A stretch of 64,000 nt of DNA from CAKZQX01 sp034436755. Its GTDB lineage: Bacteria > Chloroflexota > Chloroflexia > Chloroflexales > Chloroflexaceae. Positions 30,113 through 38,550 of this stretch are shown here, one piece after another. The DNA is taken from assembly GCA_034436755.1 (NCBI GenBank), contig DAOTVB010000105.1, positions 6,656 to 70,655 of the forward strand. The letters run 5' to 3'. The notes under the pieces were generated by a model. That model was not told where the DNA came from. It ran no database searches and saw nothing but the letters and a program-made list of their open reading frames with translations. The translations under genes were made by a program, and so were the position numbers. How positions within the stretch are numbered: the first letter of the stretch is position 1; every line of letters begins with the position of its first letter.

Positions 30113-30579
30113 GGATGAAGTTTGAGAACATCGTCCGGATATGCAATGACCGGGAGTCCCGGCTTCAGCCGGTGGAACGCCTGCCGGGGCCCCGGTATAC
30201 TGATTTGAAAACATCGTCCGGATATGCATGACCGGGAGTCCCGGCTTCAGCCGGTGGAACGCCTGCCGGGGCATAGGTGCGCTGATAAAATTTGAAAACA
30301 TCGTCCGGATATGCAATGACCGGGAGTCCCGGCTTCAGCCGGTGGGATGCCTGCCGGGGCCCCGGTATACTGATTTGAAAACATCGTCCGGATATGCATG
30401 ACCGGGAGTCCCGGCTTCAGCCGGTGGAACGCCTGCCGGGACAGTGGCATACTGCCGGGAACGCCTGATCCGGCTGAAGCCGGGACTCCGATCCCACGAT
30501 GTCCGGATTACAATTTCAACGTTCATAAGCCGGGACTTCCGATAAGTGATGTCCGGATTTCATGGTCAAACTTCATCAG
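30113..30579. repeat. Family A elements in tandem (cluster A3)
   Basis: Four left-half units of about 85 bp follow each other, starting near 30117, 30205, 30290 and 30374. Each reads CATCGTCCGGATATGC, then GGGAGTCCCGGCTTCAGCC, then GCCTGCCGGGGC. They are followed by a single right half with GGCTGAAGCCGGGACTCC (30472-30489) and the terminal AAACTTCATCAG. Two unit types alternate in their small differences (CAATGACC versus CATGACC). The small minus-strand ORFs here are repeat-derived. 29899-30112 upstream is the clpB leader, and 30580-30713 the leader of the next gene. Confidence 0.9.
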
Positions 30580-30713
30580 TTGCACGAGGGCAACCTGCGC
30601 GCGGCTACAAGCCGCGCCTACGCCTTCGCCGTGTTTCCCCAACACCCACTACACCCCGGTATAGAACTTGCATAAATACCCCTGAGAAGTATAGCAATAA
30701 GGAGGTTGCGACG

Positions 30714-31160
30714 ATGGCAGAACAGCAAACAACCGAGAAACGCCACGAAACATCGACGCTCCCTGAGGGCGAGCAGCGCGCCGGGATGCAGCACCCGGAG
30801 GAGTGGCGGCAGGATCTCAACCCGGACGCCCTGGCCGGGCAGAATGTCGGGCAGCCCGCCGCCCACCTGGAGCAGGATGTGCCCACGGCCTACGAGGTGC
30901 AGGAACTGCGCGATATATTGCGATCCGATTTTAACGAGGACGAACTGCGCCGCATTCCGGTCCTGCCCGAGGGGAGCCGCCTGCAGCAGGGTGCGGTCTA
31001 TGTCGATCTGTATGATCAAAACCGCGAGGAGTTTAAGGCAACCGGGCAGTGGGAAGTGACGGCGGATCACTGGTATGTGCCCAAGAAAGAGACGCCTTAC
31101 CCCATCTGGAACCGGCTGATCGGCGTGGAGAACCCCGCCCGCCTGAATCGGGAAGGGTAA
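30714..31160 (+). CDS. Conserved-looking hypothetical protein, 148 aa
   Basis: A textbook AAGGAGG ribosome site before the ATG at 30714 makes this start clear. The protein is hydrophilic and acidic, with a disordered N-terminal 60 residues rich in Glu, Gln and Pro (LPEGEQRAGMQHPEEWRQDL). A compact C-terminal part has YEVQELRDIL and GSRLQQGAVYVDLYDQ, then TADHWYVPKKETPYPIWNRL. I do not recognise the family. No signal peptide or membrane segment. It is followed at once by a 7-nt repeat array. Confidence 0.75.
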   Translation: MAEQQTTEKRHETSTLPEGEQRAGMQHPEEWRQDLNPDALAGQNVGQPAAHLEQDVPTAYEVQELRDILRSDFNEDELRRIPVLPEGSRLQQGAVYVDLYDQNREEFKATGQWEVTADHWYVPKKETPYPIWNRLIGVENPARLNREG

Positions 31161-31165
31161 ACGTA

Positions 31166-31240
31166 GGTTACAGGTTACAGGTTACAGGTTACAGGTTACA
31201 GGTTACAAGGGACAGGAGACAGGGGACAGGTTACAGATGG
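31166..31240 (+). repeat. Heptad array (GGTTACA)n then (GGGACAG)n
   Basis: About six GGTTACA copies start 5 nt after the stop, passing into GGGACAG and GAGACAG units without a change of the 7-nt period. Confidence 0.92.
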
Positions 31241-31288
31241 TGGGGGCAGGCACGGGGCTGCCCAGGGCGGAGTAACCGCGACAGCATG

Positions 31289-31318
31289 GGTAGGGACGCG
31301 CAAAAGCGCGTCCCTACC
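31289..31318. terminator. Perfect 13-bp hairpin (GGTAGGGACGCGC arms)
   Basis: GGTAGGGACGCGC, loop AAAA, exact reverse complement. It lies between two convergent genes (31160 and 31325). Related shorter versions occur near 2262-2276 and at 45397-45416. Confidence 0.65.
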
Positions 31319-31324
31319 GGAAAT

Positions 31325-31837
31325 TTACTCGTCAGAGCCCCGGATCAGCCAGTGCGCCGGGGCATTCCGGATCGGTGCGACCGCCGCCTCGCCGCTAGAA
31401 ACATAGCCGCGCAACTGCCAGAACGACAACCCCTCATCGTTGGCGGCGGCGACCACGCGAATCTCGCCAATATCTTCCTGTGCCGGCAGCCACTCCTCCA
31501 GCAGTTCGGCGACTTCCTGCCCGTATCCCTGGCGCTGGAACCCGCCCCAGATCAGCAGTAACCAGAGCGTCGCCACCCCCGGCTCCGGCGCGTGTGTCTG
31601 CACATCCACCACACCTATCAACAGGTTGACCACCGGTTGCTCAACCGCCAGCAGCATCCGCCCCGGTGTCGTCTGGGCCGCCTGCCACTGCGCCTGCACA
31701 TCGTCCAGAGTCAGCGTCTGCGCATTCACGCCGAGCGCATCAAAGTAGAGCGGCGTCCCGATATAGATCTTTAAGAGATCGGGCAGATCCGCCTCCGTCA
31801 AGGGACGCAGGATCAGCGTATCACCTTCAAGCTGCAT
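31325..31837 (-). CDS. GNAT family N-acetyltransferase
   Basis: 170 residues. The start at 31837 (MQLEGDTLILRPLTEADL) is chosen for its GGGAGG ribosome site; the open frame upstream runs into repeat element C2. The N-terminus LILRPLTEADLPDLLKIY is typical of RimJ/RimL-type GNATs. The acetyl-CoA binding region is WGGFQRQGYGQEVAELLEEWLP, an acceptable Q/RxxGxG/A loop, and the last motif is NDEGLSFWQLRGY. The substrate is unknown. Confidence 0.75.
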   Translation of the reverse strand: MQLEGDTLILRPLTEADLPDLLKIYIGTPLYFDALGVNAQTLTLDDVQAQWQAAQTTPGRMLLAVEQPVVNLLIGVVDVQTHAPEPGVATLWLLLIWGGFQRQGYGQEVAELLEEWLPAQEDIGEIRVVAAANDEGLSFWQLRGYVSSGEAAVAPIRNAPAHWLIRGSDE

Positions 31838-31924
31838 TCGTCCTCCCGTCGTCTGTAACGCATTCCCCATATTCATTATAAATGCTCTGTCGAACGAACC
31901 GGCATACAGCAACCCCACATGTAA

Positions 31925-31997
31925 CGTAGTGCCGCCTTCAGGCGGTTGGAAGCGAATCCCGAAGAACCAGTTCACAAACAGTTTAGGATTACTATAT
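31925..31997. repeat. Family C element, copy C2 (reverse orientation)
   Basis: Contains CGTAGTGCCGCCTTCAGGCGG, then AGAACCAGTTCACAAAC, then TTTAGGATTACTATAT. It matches the reverse complement of C1 at 57511 over about 73 bp. It lies upstream of the GNAT gene. Confidence 0.8.
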
Positions 31998-32072
31998 CTT
32001 CGCCGCCAACCGAGTGGTAGGCGTGCAACCGTCTGGTTTGCATGCCCACCGCAGCATCCTGCCGGATAAACA

Positions 32073-32930
32073 TTAGCCGTTGCGCTTAAGCACCCCGGTG
32101 CGCTTGGCATACCGCTCGGCGCGGGTAAAGATAAACAGCCCCAGCGGTATGCTGACCAGCGCCGTCAAACAGACCGGCAACAGCGCCGACATGAGCAGGT
32201 CGCCGGGAGTTGCGCCATCGAGCAGCGCCGCGCGCATGCCTTCCAGCATGTAGGTCGCCGGCGAGAGGTAGGCCAGCGGCTGTAGCAGCGTCGGCAGCAC
32301 CTCAACCGGATAGTAGACGCCACTCACTAGCAGCACCAGCGCCTTGATGATATTGGTCATCTGCAAACCCTTCTCCGGCGAGAGCAGCGGCAATACCGCC
32401 GCCATCAACCCCAACCCGACAAACCCCAGGCTGCCGACGGCCAGCATAATCAGCATCGTCAGGAAGTTGGCCTGCTCCAGGCTGACCTGGAAGAAGACGG
32501 ACACAATGATCAGGATCACGGCCGTATGCAGCGCTCCATAAATGATGCCAAACAGCGCCTGCCCCAGCAGATGCGTGATCCGGCTGATCGGAGCCATAAA
32601 GGTATACTCAATCGTTCCCTCCCAGCGTTCCCACTGGATCGACTCGCTAATCATATCAAACACCATTGACAGGTAGTGCCACACCAGCGTTCCCACCATC
32701 AAAAAGAGGATAAAGTCATTGATGGCGGTGGCAGGGATGGACTGTCCGGTAATAGCGCCTGCCGCCTTCCCGATAAAGGTAATCGCCAGCGCATTCACGA
32801 CGGCATAGGCCAGAAAGACCAGTTCCCACGTCCAGTAACGTTTAATCAGGTTGAAGTTGCGTTCCACAAACGCATACGCCCCCCGGATCTCCCGGGCCAA
32901 CCCGCCCGGCGACTGCGGTAAGGTCGTCAT
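32073..32930 (-). CDS. ABC-2 type transporter permease
   Basis: 285 residues with six predicted helices. Order: a cytosolic N-terminus, LIKRYWTWELVFLAYAVVNALAITFIG, WERWEGTIEYTFMAPISRITHLLGQALFGIIYG, a SLGFVGLGLMAAVLPLLSPEKG loop and VLLVSGVYYPVEVLPTLLQPLAYLSPATYMLEGMR, the ABC-2 signature. The matching ATPase is not beside it, which is unusual for this family. AAGGAG lies before the ATG. Upstream are a strong intrinsic terminator and a 23-codon ORF, suggesting regulated read-through. Confidence 0.85.
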   Translation of the reverse strand: MTTLPQSPGGLAREIRGAYAFVERNFNLIKRYWTWELVFLAYAVVNALAITFIGKAAGAITGQSIPATAINDFILFLMVGTLVWHYLSMVFDMISESIQWERWEGTIEYTFMAPISRITHLLGQALFGIIYGALHTAVILIIVSVFFQVSLEQANFLTMLIMLAVGSLGFVGLGLMAAVLPLLSPEKGLQMTNIIKALVLLVSGVYYPVEVLPTLLQPLAYLSPATYMLEGMRAALLDGATPGDLLMSALLPVCLTALVSIPLGLFIFTRAERYAKRTGVLKRNG

Positions 32931-32972
32931 CTCCTCAAACTCCTTTACAAACTAGGACTACGGACAAAACAC

Positions 32973-33007
32973 AAAAAGGCCGTGAGCAGGTGTCGCTGCC
33001 CACGGCC
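32973..33007 (-). terminator. Intrinsic terminator in the leader of the ABC-2 permease gene
   Basis: Read on the minus strand: GGCCGTGGGCAG pairs with CTGCTCACGGCC across a 6-nt loop, one mismatch, followed by TTTTTGTGTTTT. It ends 43 bp before the permease ATG, in the orientation that would stop permease transcription. Confidence 0.75.
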
Positions 33008-33035
33008 TGAGCTACTCAGGGATCGAACTGTTGTC

Positions 33036-33107
33036 TCAACAGTGGAACAGGGGCACACGCGGATCAACGCGCTCAACAGTGCGCACAATTTGCGGTACCA
33101 TTCTCAT
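33036..33107 (-). CDS. Candidate 23-codon leader peptide
   Basis: ATG at 33107 reads MRMVPQIVRTVERVDPRVPL, then FHC and TGA. The stop codon lies inside a small hairpin, ACTGTTG-AGA-CAACAGT. The terminator above begins 29 bp later. A weak GGAAGGAA/AGGCG stretch precedes the ATG. The layout of short ORF, competing hairpins, terminator and transporter gene fits ribosome-mediated attenuation. The peptide has no run of one amino acid, so the inducer is not evident. It could also be a chance ORF. Confidence 0.4.
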   Translation of the reverse strand: MRMVPQIVRTVERVDPRVPLFHC

Positions 33108-33196
33108 CGTTATCGCCTGTTCCTTCCCTGTTCCTGGTTTTCAGAGACTATCTGAAAAGGTGGTTCGCGTCGGTCACACGTCATGCTGGTTGCCCT

Positions 33197-33325
33197 GATA
33201 CCGGACAGCGCCCCACGAGTCCCGGCTTCAGTCGGTGTGCGGCCGGAACCGGCTGAAGCCGGGACTCCCGCTCCGGAACCGTGCGGGAGCGATCTCCATA
33301 TCCGGACTCATTGTTTCATGATCTT
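33197..33325. repeat. Family A palindromic element, copy A4
   Basis: Inner arms GAGTCCCGGCTTCAG and CTGAAGCCGGGACTC enclose a short 20-25 bp centre, with ATATCCGGACTCATTGTTTCATGA at the right end. The left end is decayed. Confidence 0.75.
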
Positions 33326-33327
33326 TT

Positions 33328-33412
33328 CTGCATGACGGATGGGACGTTTCGCCGGTTTCGCTCATGTCGCGTTGTTCGTGGTCCAGACGCCCACCGTGTA
33401 ACGCGTGTCAAA
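33328..33412. repeat. Family B element, truncated copy B6
   Basis: Only one end is left: TTCGTGGTCCAGACGCCCACC followed by GTGTAACGCGTGTCAAAT. It corresponds to the right end of copy B5 at 63056-63327. Confidence 0.65.
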
Positions 33413-33680
33413 TAAGGTGCGTGCGCCAGTAGCGTGACCCGTCGCGTTCCCGATCCAGCAAGCCATAGTCGAAGAGATAGCGCCGGAGTAGGGCATAGTC
33501 CCCGAAGGTGTGCCATGCATTGAGCAGCGCGTTGACCTCTTTCTCGGTGTAGTGGCGTTCGGCTTCAAACTTGGTCGCCAGATACGCCAGAACCAGCCGT
33601 TTGTCCTGCTGTTTTGCGGGCCAGGTCGTTACGCGCTCCTGGGCATCGAGGAAACGTCTGAGTTTGAGCGAGTCATGCAT
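33408..33680 (-). CDS. DUF2087 domain protein
   Basis: 90 residues from the ATG at 33680, behind a GGAGGGGGGT ribosome site; an upstream in-frame start is less likely. The sequence LVLAYLATKFEAERHYTEKEVNALLNAWHTFGDYALLRRYLFDYGLLDRERDGSRYWR matches the DUF2087 pattern, a small helical domain often fused to ArsR-type regulators. It may bind nucleic acid, but its function is not established. The C-terminal codons touch repeat copy B6. Confidence 0.75.
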   Translation of the reverse strand: MHDSLKLRRFLDAQERVTTWPAKQQDKRLVLAYLATKFEAERHYTEKEVNALLNAWHTFGDYALLRRYLFDYGLLDRERDGSRYWRTHLI

Positions 33681-33774
33681 ACCCCCCTCCTTCCCGCAAT
33701 GCAGAATATCACAGGCACGGCGCTCCTGTCCTCCGTCTGAAGTCCCAGATCGGACTGAGTGAAGCACGTAACAA

Positions 33775-33783
33775 TGTTATAAT
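33775..33783 (+). promoter_or_regulatory. Extended -10 promoter upstream of rpe
   Basis: TGTTATAAT lies 120 bp before the rpe start. The leader between them shows no strong structure. Confidence 0.5.
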
Positions 33784-33902
33784 AGAGAGTGAACCGAGAA
33801 TAACTATATTGCTCAGGGCCAGGAACAGCCCTACACGCCGGACGGATCTGCTGCCGGCGGCTGCGCTCACCCTGTAGTCTCTATCCTTGTCGAAGGATTA
33901 CT

Positions 33903-34577
33903 ATGTCATCGATCAAACTTGCCCCGTCGATCCTGTCGGCTGATTTTGCACGCCTGGGGGAGCAGATCCAGGCGGCTGAGGCGGGCGGTGCTGACTGGAT
34001 CCATGTTGATGTTATGGATGGACACTTTGTCCCGAATATTTCTATCGGCCCCCTCGTTGTTGCGGCAATTCGCCCGATCACCCGCTTGACGCTGGATGTT
34101 CATCTGATGATCAGCAACCCGGACCGTTACCTGGCCGATTTTGCCGCTGCGGGTGCGGATCGGATCACCGTGCAGGTCGAAACCTGCCCACATCTGCACC
34201 GCACCGTTGAGGCGATCAAGGAACTGGGCCTCAAGGCGGGTGTCACCCTCAACCCGGCGACCGCGCTGACCACGCTGGAAGAGATCCTGCCCGAGGTGGA
34301 CCTGGCGCTGATCATGTCGGTCAATCCCGGTTTTGGCGGTCAGTCCTACATTCCCGCCAGCACCGCAAAGATCCGGCGGCTACGCCGGATGCTTGATGCG
34401 CTCAACTCACCGGCGGAACTGGAGGTTGACGGCGGGGTCAAAGCGGCAAATGCGGCGGAGATTGTCGCGGCGGGCGCAACCGTGCTGGTAGCCGGTTCGG
34501 CAATTTTCAACCGGGAGATGAGCGTGGGCGCGAGTATCGCCCAACTGCGCCGGAGTATCGCAACGTCTGCGTCCTGA
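33903..34577 (+). CDS. rpe: Ribulose-phosphate 3-epimerase
   Basis: 224 residues, the usual length. It interconverts ribulose-5-phosphate and xylulose-5-phosphate in the pentose phosphate pathway. Motifs are LAPSILSADFARLGEQ, HVDVMDGHFVPNISIGP with metal-binding His and Asp, DVHLMISNPDRYL, LIMSVNPGFGGQSYIP and EVDGGVKAANA with the catalytic second Asp. The start ATGTCATCG follows GAAGGATT. It is probably monocistronic. Confidence 0.95.
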   Translation: MSSIKLAPSILSADFARLGEQIQAAEAGGADWIHVDVMDGHFVPNISIGPLVVAAIRPITRLTLDVHLMISNPDRYLADFAAAGADRITVQVETCPHLHRTVEAIKELGLKAGVTLNPATALTTLEEILPEVDLALIMSVNPGFGGQSYIPASTAKIRRLRRMLDALNSPAELEVDGGVKAANAAEIVAAGATVLVAGSAIFNREMSVGASIAQLRRSIATSAS

Positions 34578-34839
34578 TCCGGCCGGTGCCTGCGGAATTA
34601 CTTCGGCAACTGCACCCACCGGATGGAATCTCGTTTCGTTCTGGTTTGCCTGATATGCTATGATTAAGATAAGACATTGAACAATGGATCAATTGTCCAG
34701 GTATACGGATCAAATGGGCGCATACATATCATTTTATCGTTTTACCAGCGTAGACCATCACGTACTGGCGTTGCACTCCACTTCTCTGACCGTTCCGGTA
34801 CACCTGGCGAGATAAAACACATGCGCGTGGAGCAAAACA

Positions 34840-37800
34840 ATGATGACCAACGCCGAGCTTGTCGCCACGCTGCAGGCCGAAAATGCACTGCTTCGCCAGC
34901 GCGTAGCCGACCTGGAACAGCACACGATCTACCTCCGACAGCTTTTTGCCCGCCTGACCGATGTGGTTATAGTCCTGGATAGCGCAGGATGCTGCTGCGA
35001 TATTCTCTCTGCCGACACTGCTCTGCTCTACCGTCCTACCGCCGAGATACTCGGGAAGACGCTCCACGAGGTGCTCCCCCAGTCACAAGCCGATGCATTT
35101 CTGGCTCTGATCCAGGAGGTACTGGCAACCGGGCAGCCGGTCTCCGTCGAGTACTCCCTGGCAGTGCCGGCGGGTGAACTCTGGTTTGCCGGGCGTGTCT
35201 CGCCTTTGGACGCCAATACGGTTCTGCTGTCAACCCACGATATCAGCGAGCGGAAGCGGGCCGAAAGTGCTCTCCAACGGCGTGATGCCATCCTGGAAGC
35301 CGTCAACCGGATTGCCGAGGAGTTGCTTACCGCAAGCGACTGGCGCACACGCATCACGGATGTCCTGGCATACCTGGGGTTAGCCACGGGTGCCGGCCGG
35401 GTGTATATTTTCCAGAACTATGATGCACCGGATGGAACGCTGCTGACTAGCCAGTGCTGTGAGTGGACAGCACCGGGCATCAGTCCGCAGATCGATAATC
35501 CGATGACCCATGGACTATCACTGCGCAATGCCGGGTTTACCGACTGGGAAGAACTGCTCGGTTCCAACCGGATTATTGCCGGACATGTCACACAGTTTCC
35601 GCCGTCAGTGGCAACCTTTCTGGCAGAACAGGATATCGTCTCGCTGGTCATCGTGCCCATCTTTGCCGGTCAGGTCTGGTGGGGGTTTATCGGTTTCGAT
35701 GCCTGCTATACCGAACGCGAGTGGACGTCCCTCGAAACCGATGCACTCCGGGTCGCGGCCAATATCCTGGGAGCAACAATTCTGCGCCAGCAGGCCGAGA
35801 ATGCCTTTCACAGCATTTTTGAGAATGCCCCCATCGGTATTTTTCGGATCACACTTGATGGCCGGTTCCTGGTGGTTAACCCGGCTACAGCGCATATCCT
35901 GGGCTATTCCTCGGCGCAGGAGTTGATCCAATCAGTCCCCAATGTGAGCCGGTTGTACGTTGATCCGGCCCGCCGCCCGGAAATCGTTCGGATGCTGCTG
36001 GAATGTGAGGGCAGCGCCCAGATTGAAAACAGCTTTTATCACCGTGATGGACATGAAATCATCGCACGACTCAATGTCTGGATTGCCCGGAATGATGCGG
36101 GAATGCCGCTCTACCTGGAAGGCTTTATCGAGAATATTACCGAGCAGAAGCGCCTGGAGGCCGAGCAGCGCTTAAACGAAGACCGGCTTGAGTCGTTGTA
36201 CCGTCTCAGCCAGATGCGCATCCGCTCCGATGAAGAGATTATCGGCTATGCTCTGGAAGAGGGCGTCCGGCTAACCAACAGCCAGGTCGGCTATCTGCAT
36301 TTTGTCAATGATGATCAGATAAGTTTAAATCTATTCACCTGGTCAAAAAATACCGAGAAGCAGTGTACAGCAACCCGGGTAGCGCACTATCCGCTGGAGC
36401 AGGCGGGGGTATGGGTCGATTGTGTACGCCGGCGCCAGCCGGTTATTCACAATGACTATCAAAACCTGCCACATAAACAGGGCTATCCGCCGGGGCATAT
36501 TCATCTTATTCGCCATATGAATATCCCGGTCTTTGATGGCGACAGAATTGTCGCGGTTGCCGGGGTTGGCAACAAAGAAGCGCTCTACAATGATACAGAT
36601 GTGCGCCAGCTTCACCTGTTTATGAACGATATGTGGGTTATTCTTGAACGCAAACGTGCGGAAGAGCGGCTGCGTATATCGGAAGAACTCTATCGCTCGC
36701 TGATCAGTGCCTCTCCCGATGGTATTATCGGCACCGACCTCCAGGGAAACATTACATTCAATTCGCCGGTGGCAATGCGTATGTTTGGGCTGGAACAGTA
36801 TGAAGATGTGATTGGGCGCAACATCCTGGAGTTTGTCGTCCCAGAAGATCATGCGCGCGCAGTTGCCAATGTTCAGAAGATGCTGGATGGTACACCGACG
36901 GGGGTGGGGGCCTATCGGGCAATGAAATCCGATGGGACGCTGTTTGATCTGGAGGTTAATGGCGAGATCGTCCATGATGCCGCCGGTAATTCTACCGGGA
37001 TGGTGTGCATCAGTCGTGATGTCACCGAGCGCAAACGCATTGAGCGCGACCTGGCGGTGAAGACGGCTGACCTGGAACAGGCGCTGCGACGGTCACACGC
37101 CCTGGCTGCGGCCGCCGATGCCGCCAACCGCGCCAAGAGTGTTTTCCTGGCAAATATGAGCCATGAACTGCGCACTCCGCTCAATGCCATTCTGGGGTTT
37201 ACGCAGTTAATGTTCCACAATGCCAATCTGACTGCCGAGCAGCAAGAGAATCTTCAGATTATGCTGCGTAGTGGTGAGCATCTGCTGGATTTGATAAACG
37301 ATGTTCTGGATCTGTCCAAGATTGAGGCGGGCCGCATGGTTGTGCAGGAACAGGACTTTGACCTGACCCGCATGCTGGCCGACCTTGAAGAGATGTTCCA
37401 ACTACGGGCGGATGAGAAGGGGTTAGCGCTGCTCGTCGAGCGGCAGCCGCAGGTGCCCCGTTTTATCCGCACGGATACGGGCAAGCTACGCCAGGTCTTG
37501 ATCAATCTCTTTAGTAACGCGCTCAAATTTACCACAACCGGCCGGATTACGCTACAGGTGGGCGTGACGCCGGAACACACCGTGACGGAGCAGTGGCAGG
37601 AACGCCAGTTGCTGTTTGAAATGGTCGACACGGGCATTGGTATCCCACCGGATGAACTGGCAATGATATTCGATCCGTTCGTTCAGGCGGAAACAGACGA
37701 CACTCCCAGGGAAGGCACCGGGTTGGGGCTCTCTATCAGCCGGCAGTTTGTGCGCTTGATGGGCGGCGAGTTGACGGCGAGGAGCACGCCGGGGCAGGGG

Positions 37801-38550
37801 AGTACCTTCCGGTTTACGCTTCCGTTTAAGCCGGCAGATACGGTGGTACAGCCGGCGGAACTGCCCCGGCGCCAGGTGATTGGCCTGGCGCCGGGGCAAC
37901 CGGTCTACCGCCTGCTTGTGGTTGAGGATCAGGCGGTCAGCCGCAAGCTGCTGGTCAAACTGTTGACGAAGCTGGGCTTTGATGTGCGCGAGGCGGAGAA
38001 TGGACAGGCTGCCGTAGAGATATGGGCGGACTGGGAGCCCCATCTGATCTGGATGGACATGCGCATGCCGGTGATGGATGGATACACCGCCACCCGCCGG
38101 ATCAAGGCTACGCTCCAGGGTCAGTCAACGGTGATTATTGCCCTGACTGCCAGCGCGTTTGAGACCGAGCGGGCGATGATTCTGGCGCAAGGGTGTGATG
38201 ACTTTCTACGGAAACCGTTCCGGCAAACGGAAATTATCGACACGCTGGTCCGGTTCCTGGGGGTGCATTTTGAGTATGCGGCAACTGCACCACCAGTAGC
38301 AGACCATCCGGCGACCGGCTCCGGGAGTGCGTCACCTGGGCCGATACTTGCCACGATGAACCACGCATGGTTAGATGCACTGCGGCAGGCGACTATTTCC
38401 GCCGACCTCGATCAGATGTTGGCGCTGATTGATGACCTGCGACCAGCGCATAGGCTTGTGGCCCAGACGCTCGCAGATCTGGCCCACAACTTTGAGCACG
38501 ATATGATTCTTCAGTTTATTGCACAGGCAGGCAGTCTAGCAACACAATGA
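34840..38550 (+). CDS. Hybrid sensor histidine kinase (PAS/GAF multi-domain with receiver)
   Basis: 1,236 residues, no membrane segment, so a cytosolic sensor. Order: short N-terminal coiled coil, PAS (about 25-145), GAF (150-325), PAS (325-445), GAF-type domain with LESLYRLSQMRIRSDEEII (450-605), PAS (615-735), HisKA with phospho-His771 in ANMSHELRTPLNAILGF, HATPase with LINLFSNALKF and EGTGLGLSIS, receiver with phospho-Asp near 1071 in IWMDMRMPVMDGY, then a C-terminal HPt-like tail. The multi-GAF design could bind tetrapyrrole or nucleotide, but no phytochrome cysteine is obvious. The stop overlaps the GGDEF gene by 4 bp, so the two are cotranslated. Confidence 0.9.
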   Translation: MMTNAELVATLQAENALLRQRVADLEQHTIYLRQLFARLTDVVIVLDSAGCCCDILSADTALLYRPTAEILGKTLHEVLPQSQADAFLALIQEVLATGQPVSVEYSLAVPAGELWFAGRVSPLDANTVLLSTHDISERKRAESALQRRDAILEAVNRIAEELLTASDWRTRITDVLAYLGLATGAGRVYIFQNYDAPDGTLLTSQCCEWTAPGISPQIDNPMTHGLSLRNAGFTDWEELLGSNRIIAGHVTQFPPSVATFLAEQDIVSLVIVPIFAGQVWWGFIGFDACYTEREWTSLETDALRVAANILGATILRQQAENAFHSIFENAPIGIFRITLDGRFLVVNPATAHILGYSSAQELIQSVPNVSRLYVDPARRPEIVRMLLECEGSAQIENSFYHRDGHEIIARLNVWIARNDAGMPLYLEGFIENITEQKRLEAEQRLNEDRLESLYRLSQMRIRSDEEIIGYALEEGVRLTNSQVGYLHFVNDDQISLNLFTWSKNTEKQCTATRVAHYPLEQAGVWVDCVRRRQPVIHNDYQNLPHKQGYPPGHIHLIRHMNIPVFDGDRIVAVAGVGNKEALYNDTDVRQLHLFMNDMWVILERKRAEERLRISEELYRSLISASPDGIIGTDLQGNITFNSPVAMRMFGLEQYEDVIGRNILEFVVPEDHARAVANVQKMLDGTPTGVGAYRAMKSDGTLFDLEVNGEIVHDAAGNSTGMVCISRDVTERKRIERDLAVKTADLEQALRRSHALAAAADAANRAKSVFLANMSHELRTPLNAILGFTQLMFHNANLTAEQQENLQIMLRSGEHLLDLINDVLDLSKIEAGRMVVQEQDFDLTRMLADLEEMFQLRADEKGLALLVERQPQVPRFIRTDTGKLRQVLINLFSNALKFTTTGRITLQVGVTPEHTVTEQWQERQLLFEMVDTGIGIPPDELAMIFDPFVQAETDDTPREGTGLGLSISRQFVRLMGGELTARSTPGQGSTFRFTLPFKPADTVVQPAELPRRQVIGLAPGQPVYRLLVVEDQAVSRKLLVKLLTKLGFDVREAENGQAAVEIWADWEPHLIWMDMRMPVMDGYTATRRIKATLQGQSTVIIALTASAFETERAMILAQGCDDFLRKPFRQTEIIDTLVRFLGVHFEYAATAPPVADHPATGSGSASPGPILATMNHAWLDALRQATISADLDQMLALIDDLRPAHRLVAQTLADLAHNFEHDMILQFIAQAGSLATQ

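Noticed and set aside
30113..30579. CRISPR-like array
   Set aside because: The units of about 85 bp are joined without variable spacers and the same palindrome occurs singly elsewhere. No cas genes are near.
33011..33040. tRNA-like pieces (GTTCGATCC and GTAGCTCAG on the minus strand)
   Set aside because: They occur in the wrong order for a tRNA (T-arm sequence before D-arm sequence), no acceptor stem forms, and the stretch is better read as leader hairpins before a terminator.
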